This document shows positions 13,853 through 17,856 of a stretch of 17,856 nucleotides of DNA, one piece after another. Position numbers and translations under genes: made by a program. The stretch comes from Nitrososphaerota archaeon (GTDB lineage: Archaea > Thermoproteota > Nitrososphaeria > Nitrososphaerales > Gagatemarchaeaceae), in the NCBI GenBank assembly GCA_005877365.1, contig VBPP01000035.1, forward strand, positions 1 through 17,856. Reading direction: 5' to 3'. Under the pieces are notes generated by a model. That model saw nothing but the letters and a program-made list of their open reading frames with translations, searched no databases and was not told where the DNA came from. Position 1 is the stretch's first letter. Each line of letters begins with the position of its first letter.

Positions 13853-14323
13853 CTATACTAGGTAGAGGTAAATCGGGTGCGCCTTCTTCCAGCCCTTCGG
13901 GGTGAATGACAGCTCACGGTTGGACCTCCACCCGAAGATCGGGAAATCGAACGTCACCACCCTGCTCCCCCTCCTGAGCTCCCTCGCGAACTTCGGCGCG
14001 AGCAGCCCGAGGGTGTAACTCGAAAGATAGAGAGCCACCACGTCAGCCCTCCTGAGATTGACGTCTCTGAAGTTGCGGCGCAGGACCTTCACCCGCCCCG
14101 AGAGGCCCATCTCGCGCACCCTCCTTCGGCACTCCTTTACCAAGCCCCCGCGGACATCCACGCCCAGAGCGCTAGCTCCGAACGACTTCGCCGCCGCGAT
14201 CACGATCCTCCCGTCTCCCGAACCCAGGTCGACGAGCCTCTCATTCGGCTTCAAGGAGGCTAGCGAGAGCATCTGGGGTATAACGTCCTCCGGGATGGGA
14301 ACGAACGGTTCTGTAGTTCTCAA
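13853..14323 (-). CDS. SAM-dependent methyltransferase resembling archaeal protein lysine methyltransferase aKMT
   Basis: A 156-residue class I methyltransferase, short for the superfamily. Motif I is VDLGSGDGRI (31-40), the acidic residue after beta-2 is in GVDVRGG (D56), and later come ADVVALYLSSYTL, a SRVVTFDFPIFGW segment and the end HPIYLYLV. Order, length and the FVPIPEDVIPQML opening recall the broad-specificity protein lysine methyltransferase aKMT of Sulfolobus, which methylates chromatin and other proteins. The target here is inferred only from that resemblance. The TTG at 14323 lies 31 nt after the small membrane protein stop, so they are probably cotranscribed. An ATG at 14330 is in another frame that closes after 29 codons. 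The gene converges with the aminotransferase. Confidence 0.8.
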   Translation of the reverse strand: MRTTEPFVPIPEDVIPQMLSLASLKPNERLVDLGSGDGRIVIAAAKSFGASALGVDVRGGLVKECRRRVREMGLSGRVKVLRRNFRDVNLRRADVVALYLSSYTLGLLAPKFARELRRGSRVVTFDFPIFGWRSNRELSFTPKGWKKAHPIYLYLV

Positions 14324-14354
14324 GTCGCATCAGCGAAAGCCTCTATCGTCCGTT

Positions 14355-14525
14355 TCATTTCCCTTCCTTGGTGAACCTCCTGCGGTTCCTCAGGCTGACG
14401 GCCACGTAGAGCACCACGAGGATTGCGATCACGATGGGCGACGAGAACAACCGGAAGTATGTCAGCACCAGCACGACTAGGGCGACAAGCGGCAGCGCCA
14501 GGTACAGCGTCCGCTTGGGTGTCAA
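14355..14525 (-). CDS. Small two-helix membrane protein (56 aa)
   Basis: A short frame starting at TTG 14525 and ending with TGA at 14355-14357. It encodes MTPKRTLYLALPLVALVVLV and so on. Two membrane segments are clear, at about residues 7-24 and 30-45, joined by YFRLFSSP, with a strongly basic tail (RNRRRFTKEGK). This predicts both ends in the cytoplasm by the positive-inside rule. An in-frame stop occurs a few codons before the TTG, and an AT-rich box (TTATCTAAG on this strand) lies about 30 nt upstream, which supports the start. It is followed by the methyltransferase gene. The family is unknown. The alternative 89-residue frame over the same bases has a composition typical of a shadow and was rejected. 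Confidence 0.6.
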   Translation of the reverse strand: MTPKRTLYLALPLVALVVLVLTYFRLFSSPIVIAILVVLYVAVSLRNRRRFTKEGK

Positions 14526-14550
14526 GATGAACGCCGCATTTTTGAATGCA

Positions 14551-14560
14551 TCTTAGATAA
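14551..14560 (-). promoter_or_regulatory. TATA-like box of the small membrane protein/methyltransferase operon
   Basis: The minus strand reads TTATCTAAGA, centred about 30 nt before the TTG at 14525, the same spacing seen at the other leaderless genes. Confidence 0.42.
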
Positions 14561-14581
14561 GCAATCCGCCGGGCACAACCC

Positions 14582-15157
14582 TCAGCCACTCTTCTTCCTC
14601 CGGCTCATTCCATACCTAAAGCAATCAAGTGTGTGGTCATTGACCAGCCCAGCCGCCTGCATGAACGCGTAACAGATGGTTGACCCGATGAAACTGAAGC
14701 CTCTCTTTTTCATGTCCCTGCTCATTCTGTCGGAGACAGGAGTGCTCGAGGGTATGCTTCGCAGCTCCCTGAATCTGTTCACTATCGGCGTGTAGTCCAC
14801 GAAACTCCAGACGTATTGATCGAAAGAGCCGAATTCCTTCTTGACCTCCAGGAATCGCTTCGCGTTATTGATGACTGAGAGAATTTTCAGCCTGTTCCTG
14901 ACGATCCCCTCGTCTCCCATCAAGCGGCTGACATCACGCGCCGTGTACTTCGCTATCTTCTCGGGGTCGAAACCATCGAACGCCCTCCGATAGTTCTCCC
15001 TCCTTCCCAGGATGGTTGACCAGGATAGCCCGGCCTGGGCCCCCTCCAGCGTCAGCAGCTCGAACAACCTCTTGTCATCGTCCAGGGGAACCCCCCATTC
15101 TCTGTCGTGATACTCGACCATCAGCGGGTCTCTGGCCCAGGCACATCTTTTCGGCAC
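14582..15157 (-). CDS. tag: DNA-3-methyladenine glycosylase I
   Basis: A 191-residue base-excision repair enzyme that removes 3-methyladenine from alkylated DNA. It matches E. coli Tag almost residue for residue at key sites. The zinc ligands are C5, H17, H175 and C179 (in RCAWARDP, EYHDREWG and NDHTLDCFRYG). E38 and W46 in LEGAQAGLSW line the base pocket, and RGFSFIGSTICYAFMQA is the conserved C-terminal block. Length is normal. The start is GTG at 15157; it gives the expected short N-terminus before the zinc cysteine, and a GAGG 11 nt upstream could serve as ribosome site. No TATA box lies at leaderless spacing, so the mRNA probably has a leader. Confidence 0.96.
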   Translation of the reverse strand: MPKRCAWARDPLMVEYHDREWGVPLDDDKRLFELLTLEGAQAGLSWSTILGRRENYRRAFDGFDPEKIAKYTARDVSRLMGDEGIVRNRLKILSVINNAKRFLEVKKEFGSFDQYVWSFVDYTPIVNRFRELRSIPSSTPVSDRMSRDMKKRGFSFIGSTICYAFMQAAGLVNDHTLDCFRYGMSRRKKSG

Positions 15158-15466
15158 GGTAGAGTCGTCCTCGCCAGCTGACCTCCAGCTAGCATTCTTG
15201 AAGCTTCAGGGATCGAGAATTCAGGACAGCACAATCTAGTGGCCTCCTGTGGAGATGCGATGAATCTTACGCGCTGGACAATCCTGTCAATCGACCTATC
15301 GACTGTAGCTTTTTTTGCAAAATGTGCCCTCACTCCCTTACCTGTTTATACGTGGTGCAAATCATGGCCGCCGCGTGAGCAAGAACAACACGAATCCGGA
15401 TGGGAGGGAGAGTAGAGGTCGCGCCCAGCTCTTCGTTTGCTGAACACCGAAGAGGACCACGATTCC
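15158..15466. other. Divergent intergenic region between tag and the MFS gene
   Basis: About 309 nt with no convincing long gene. It holds a TATA-like TTTATA at 15345-15350 that could serve the plus strand, and read on the minus strand (TATAAA) could serve tag with a long leader. It also holds an A/T-rich stretch at 15309-15322, a 22-codon GTG frame at 15375-15443 on the plus strand, and a 70-codon minus-strand frame (15121-15333) that overlaps the start of tag and shows no family features. Confidence 0.5.
15345..15350 (+). promoter_or_regulatory. TATA box of the MFS transporter transcript
   Basis: TTTATA with a predicted transcription start near 15374. This is about 90 nt before the ATG of the transporter and coincides with the GTG of a 22-codon frame at 15375. 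A GAGG at 15452-15455 could be the transporter's ribosome site. Confidence 0.42.
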
Positions 15467-17146
15467 ATGTCGCGACTCCAGAACCAGCTCGCGGCTATCT
15501 TCAGGAGGAGGACCGTCCGACGGAGGCAATCGCGAAATTTGTCTGAGGTAAATCGACCGACCGGAATGTCTGGATTGAGTTCTCAGATGGGACCACAGGC
15601 AGGGCCCGTACTGCGTAGAAGAACGGTGGCCCTAATTCTAGGGGGGCTGCTCACCGGATTACTGTTGGGTTTCATGGACGTGACAATCGTGGCTACCGCA
15701 GGCCCTACCATCATCTCCGATCTGGGCGGCCTGAGTCTCTACGCGTGGGTATTCAGTTCCTTCGTGATAGTGCAGACCATCGTCATTCCGATTTTCGGGA
15801 AGCTCTCCGACCTCTACGGACGAAAGAGATTCTTCTTGATGGGGCTCGTTGTATTCATGATAGGTTCGACACTCTCCGGCGCCTCGCAAAACATCTACCA
15901 ACTTATCGTCTTCAGAGCAGTCCAGGGCATCGGGTTTGGCGCATTCGTTCCGGCTACGATTGCCATTGCGGGAGACCTCTTCCCTCCTGAGAAGCGGGGG
16001 AGGGTTCAAGGACTCCTCTTCTCCGTCAATGGAATCGCATTCGCAGTAGCCCCCGCCGCAGGCTCATACCTGACGGAGGCGATTAACTGGCGGTGGATAT
16101 TTTACATAAATCTCCCGTTGGGCGTCATCGCTTTCCTTATGATATACCTGACGTTACGGGAGTCACGAAACGCGGGAGCCAGCGCCTTCAGCGATTGGGT
16201 GGGAGCTTCGGCCCTCGGCGGGTTTCTTGCCCTTTTCATGATGGGTCTGTTCCTGGGAGGCTCGACGTTCGACTGGGTCTCCTGGGAAGAGGCGGCATTA
16301 TTCGCCGGCAGCGGTGCCGTTCTCCTGACTTTCGTTGCGGTTGAAAGGCGGGCGAGAGAGCCGGTACTCCCTCTCCGTCTATTCAGGAAAAGGACAGTTT
16401 CAGCCGCGACCGCAGTCAACATACTGCGAGCGATGGTTCTCTTTGGACTAATCGCCTACATTCCGCTCTATGCGCAAGCGGTGCTAGGTGGGAGTGTCTC
16501 GGACGTAAGGAACGTCGTGTACGCATTTGCACTTCCAACGACTTTAGGGATTCTCTTGGGTGGGTTGTCTCTGTCGAGGATGGGTTACAGGAACACCGTA
16601 CTCGTTGGGGCCGGAATCCTTGTGGGAGGACTAGTGGCTTTGCAATCAATCAACTCCTCTTCCTCCCTCATTCGGCTGATGGAGCTGTCTGTCCCGATAG
16701 GTGTGGGAAGCGGCTTGATGATTCCGGCCACGATAGTCGCATTCCAGAACTCGGTACAGAGGAATGAGATCGGCGTCGCCTCTGCTCTTGCGGCTTTCAC
16801 TTTGAACTTGGGGGGAGCCATTGGCGTAGCTAGTCTCGGAGCGATTCAAGCGAACAGGTTCTCTGCTCAACTCTCAAGCTTGCTTGTCGGCATCCCGCCT
16901 AACGGTAGGGTGGTGTTGAGCGATCCTAATCTCGTCGGGCAGATTCTAGCCTCCCCTGCAGCCCTCGCCAGGCTGCTGGCAGCAAACCCGTCCCTTGCAG
17001 CGTTCATTCCACCCCTGAGGGAAGCGTTCTCACAATCCATTCTGATTCTATTTCTTGTCTTGCTGGGAGCGAGCGTCCCTGTCTTCGTGGCGGGTCTCCT
17101 GATTAAGGGGAAAGACAAAAGGCCGTCCACCCCTCAAGCCAGCTAA
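15467..17146 (+). CDS. MFS transporter, DHA2 (14-TMS drug:H+ antiporter-like) family
   Basis: About 559 residues with a basic, cytoplasmic N-terminus of about 50 residues and hydrophobic helices through to residue 550, length typical of 14-helix DHA2 exporters. Family motifs are D71 in GFMDVTIVATAGP (motif D1), GKLSDLYGRKR (111-121, motif A between helices 2 and 3), AVAPAAGSYL (194-203, antiporter motif C) and WRWIFYINLPLG (208-219). It probably exports drugs, aromatic or other hydrophobic compounds in exchange for protons. The frame is open to a TTG at 15437, but ATG 15467 has a GAGG at suitable spacing. No regulator lies beside it in this window. A link with the aromatic cluster is possible but not shown; tag and other genes lie between. 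Confidence 0.92.
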   Translation: MSRLQNQLAAIFRRRTVRRRQSRNLSEVNRPTGMSGLSSQMGPQAGPVLRRRTVALILGGLLTGLLLGFMDVTIVATAGPTIISDLGGLSLYAWVFSSFVIVQTIVIPIFGKLSDLYGRKRFFLMGLVVFMIGSTLSGASQNIYQLIVFRAVQGIGFGAFVPATIAIAGDLFPPEKRGRVQGLLFSVNGIAFAVAPAAGSYLTEAINWRWIFYINLPLGVIAFLMIYLTLRESRNAGASAFSDWVGASALGGFLALFMMGLFLGGSTFDWVSWEEAALFAGSGAVLLTFVAVERRAREPVLPLRLFRKRTVSAATAVNILRAMVLFGLIAYIPLYAQAVLGGSVSDVRNVVYAFALPTTLGILLGGLSLSRMGYRNTVLVGAGILVGGLVALQSINSSSSLIRLMELSVPIGVGSGLMIPATIVAFQNSVQRNEIGVASALAAFTLNLGGAIGVASLGAIQANRFSAQLSSLLVGIPPNGRVVLSDPNLVGQILASPAALARLLAANPSLAAFIPPLREAFSQSILILFLVLLGASVPVFVAGLLIKGKDKRPSTPQAS

Positions 17147-17210
17147 GCCTCCCGACCAGACGGCCCTTGAAGCGGGGATGATGTAGGTCGGCGACGGCGA
17201 CACTTCCCAG

Positions 17211-17219
17211 CTTAAATAT
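17211..17219 (+). promoter_or_regulatory. TATA box of the 58-residue protein gene
   Basis: CTTAAATAT centred 27 nt before ATG 17242. The ATG at 17218 lies inside this box, so it cannot be the start on the same transcript. Confidence 0.58.
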
Positions 17220-17241
17220 GGCGGGCTCGACCCAAGGAATC

Positions 17242-17418
17242 ATGCGCGCTGAAATCTACGATGGTACGAATAAGCTGGGAGAAATCGGCCTCAGCGAGAA
17301 AACCTTCTCAACTGGCTCTCGCGGATTCTACGCTTCAGCGAAGCTGGAGATTCACGGAAAGCGCTATCAGGCCAATCTCCAACTCGTCGAGATAGGTAGC
17401 AAGCCGGGCAGCAAGTAG
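17242..17418 (+). CDS. Small uncharacterised protein (58 aa)
   Basis: A soluble, slightly basic 58-residue protein beginning MRAEIYDGTNKLGEIGLSEK. The pattern of alternating hydrophobic residues (AEIYDG, FYASAKLEIHGKRYQ, NLQLVEIGS) suggests a small beta-barrel or beta-sandwich. The end is GSKPGSK. From memory, similar short proteins with a FSTGSRGF-like turn and a VEIGSKP end occur in Thaumarchaeota, where they are uncharacterised. This is a recollection, not a search. The start at 17242 is preferred over an in-frame ATG at 17218 because the latter falls within the TATA box. It lies between the transporter and the VOC gene, each of which seems to have its own promoter. Confidence 0.65.
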   Translation: MRAEIYDGTNKLGEIGLSEKTFSTGSRGFYASAKLEIHGKRYQANLQLVEIGSKPGSK

Positions 17419-17545
17419 CCAACCCGTAGGGCCTGATATTCTATGGTGCTTACGGGCTCAAGGAAGGGTACGAAATAGTGGGTCAGGAAGGTCAAACGCG
17501 CTTCGTAGGATTCGCCTTTGGCAAGGCTACGTCCGTCCGCGCTCA

Positions 17546-17554
17546 GATTAAATA
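17546..17554 (+). promoter_or_regulatory. TATA box of the VOC protein gene
   Basis: GATTAAATA, centred about 28 nt before ATG 17578, predicting a leaderless mRNA. Confidence 0.52.
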
Positions 17555-17577
17555 GGTAGCGGGGGAATGCGCTGCTC

Positions 17578-17856
17578 ATGGTCACCAAGACGATAGTGCA
17601 CTTCGAGATTCCGGCAAACGAAGTCGAGAGGCTGAGCGGCTTCTATAGGACAGTCTTCGGATGGAAGTTCGAGAAGGCCAAGATGCCTGGATTCGACTAC
17701 TGGCTGATCGCCACCGGCCCCAGAGGCAAGAGCGTGGGGGGAGGGATGTACAAGAAGATGGGTCCGAACGATGGGGCGAGGAACTTCATAGGGGTCGAAG
17801 AGATCGATTCGGCGATCGAGACCTTCAAGAAGGCAGGCGGGACCGAGGTGATGGGG
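17578..17856 (+). CDS. VOC/glyoxalase-fold family protein (partial, C-terminus beyond window)
   Basis: An open frame from ATG 17578 to the right edge gives 93 residues without a stop. MVTKTIVHFEIPANEVERLS followed by FYRTVFGWKFEK is the typical first half of a single VOC domain. H8 (VHFEIP) sits where the first metal ligand usually lies. Further on, GGGMYKKM and IEEIDSAIETFKKAGG-like segments are also family-typical. Many such proteins are annotated as glyoxalase or lactoylglutathione-lyase-like, without known substrate. The second half, with the remaining ligands, is missing, so the reaction cannot be judged. It differs from the two-domain extradiol enzyme at 9482-10636 and does not look like a fragment of it. 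Confidence 0.85.
   Translation, partial: MVTKTIVHFEIPANEVERLSGFYRTVFGWKFEKAKMPGFDYWLIATGPRGKSVGGGMYKKMGPNDGARNFIGVEEIDSAIETFKKAGGTEVMG

Noticed and set aside
14320..14589. An 89-codon minus-strand frame covering the small membrane protein gene.
   Set aside because: Its translation is rich in Ala/Arg/Pro/Cys without helix or domain pattern, whereas another frame over the same bases encodes two clean membrane helices behind a TATA-like box.
15121..15333. A 70-codon minus-strand GTG frame upstream of tag.
   Set aside because: It overlaps the first 37 nt of tag out of frame, has no recognisable features, and the TATA box is only about 14 nt before its start, too close for transcription to include it.
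17218..17241. An upstream ATG for the 58-residue protein.
   Set aside because: This ATG lies inside the CTTAAATAT promoter element, so it would not be part of the mRNA made from that promoter.
1..17856. CRISPR arrays, tRNA or rRNA genes, insertion sequences, att sites.
   Set aside because: I read the intergenic stretches and saw no regularly spaced repeats, no tRNA-like cloverleaf sequence, no transposase and no terminal inverted repeats. A short tRNA with introns could still escape reading by eye.

Overview
The window looks archaeal, although several of its enzymes belong to families best known from bacteria. Most operon-leading genes have an AT-rich TATA-like box (CTTAAATA, TTAAATAA and similar) centred about 26-32 nt before the start codon. 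That spacing fits leaderless archaeal transcripts rather than bacterial -35/-10 promoters. TTG starts are very common. Two small genes (an aKMT-type lysine methyltransferase and a 58-residue protein) and the ECF transporter also have an archaeal flavour. From memory of family members I lean towards Thermoproteota, perhaps a heterotrophic soil or subsurface Nitrososphaeria-like lineage, but the sequence alone cannot settle this.

Layout. 1-397 (-): start of an exported or membrane-anchored protein. 578-2955 (-): an ECF-type uptake operon, S component then two ABC ATPases. 3044-5063 (-): an ornithine cyclodeaminase/mu-crystallin family enzyme downstream of a DapA-superfamily aldolase. 5118-6035 (+): the ECF T component, divergent from the aldolase gene. 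6009-12144 (-): an aromatic-ring catabolic cluster, in transcription order aldehyde dehydrogenase, two-domain extradiol dioxygenase, a 76-residue protein, a BphB-like cis-dihydrodiol dehydrogenase, ring-hydroxylating dioxygenase alpha and beta subunits, and a Rieske ferredoxin. 12286-12558 (-): small membrane protein. 12584-13780 (+): class I aminotransferase. 13853-15157 (-): aKMT-like methyltransferase, a 56-residue two-helix membrane protein, and DNA-3-methyladenine glycosylase I (Tag). 15467-17146 (+): DHA2-type MFS transporter. 17242-17418 (+): 58-residue protein. 17578 to the end (+): truncated VOC/glyoxalase-fold protein.

How the genes may work together. The central cluster encodes most of an aerobic upper pathway. 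A three-component Rieske dioxygenase (its reductase is not in the window) adds O2 to an aromatic ring. The dehydrogenase re-aromatises the cis-dihydrodiol to a catechol. The extradiol enzyme opens the ring. The aldehyde dehydrogenase could oxidise the semialdehyde produced. The nearby DapA-superfamily protein could be a hydratase-aldolase for side-chain or ring-fission products, or could act with the cyclodeaminase-family enzyme on cyclic imino acids. The ECF transporter's substrate cannot be read from the sequence.

The most interesting points are a complete ring dihydroxylation-to-cleavage module under archaeal promoters, an extradiol dioxygenase whose metal-binding domain appears to be the N-terminal rather than the usual C-terminal one, and an ECF ATPase pair whose motif losses are complementary and predict one working and one degenerate ATP site.
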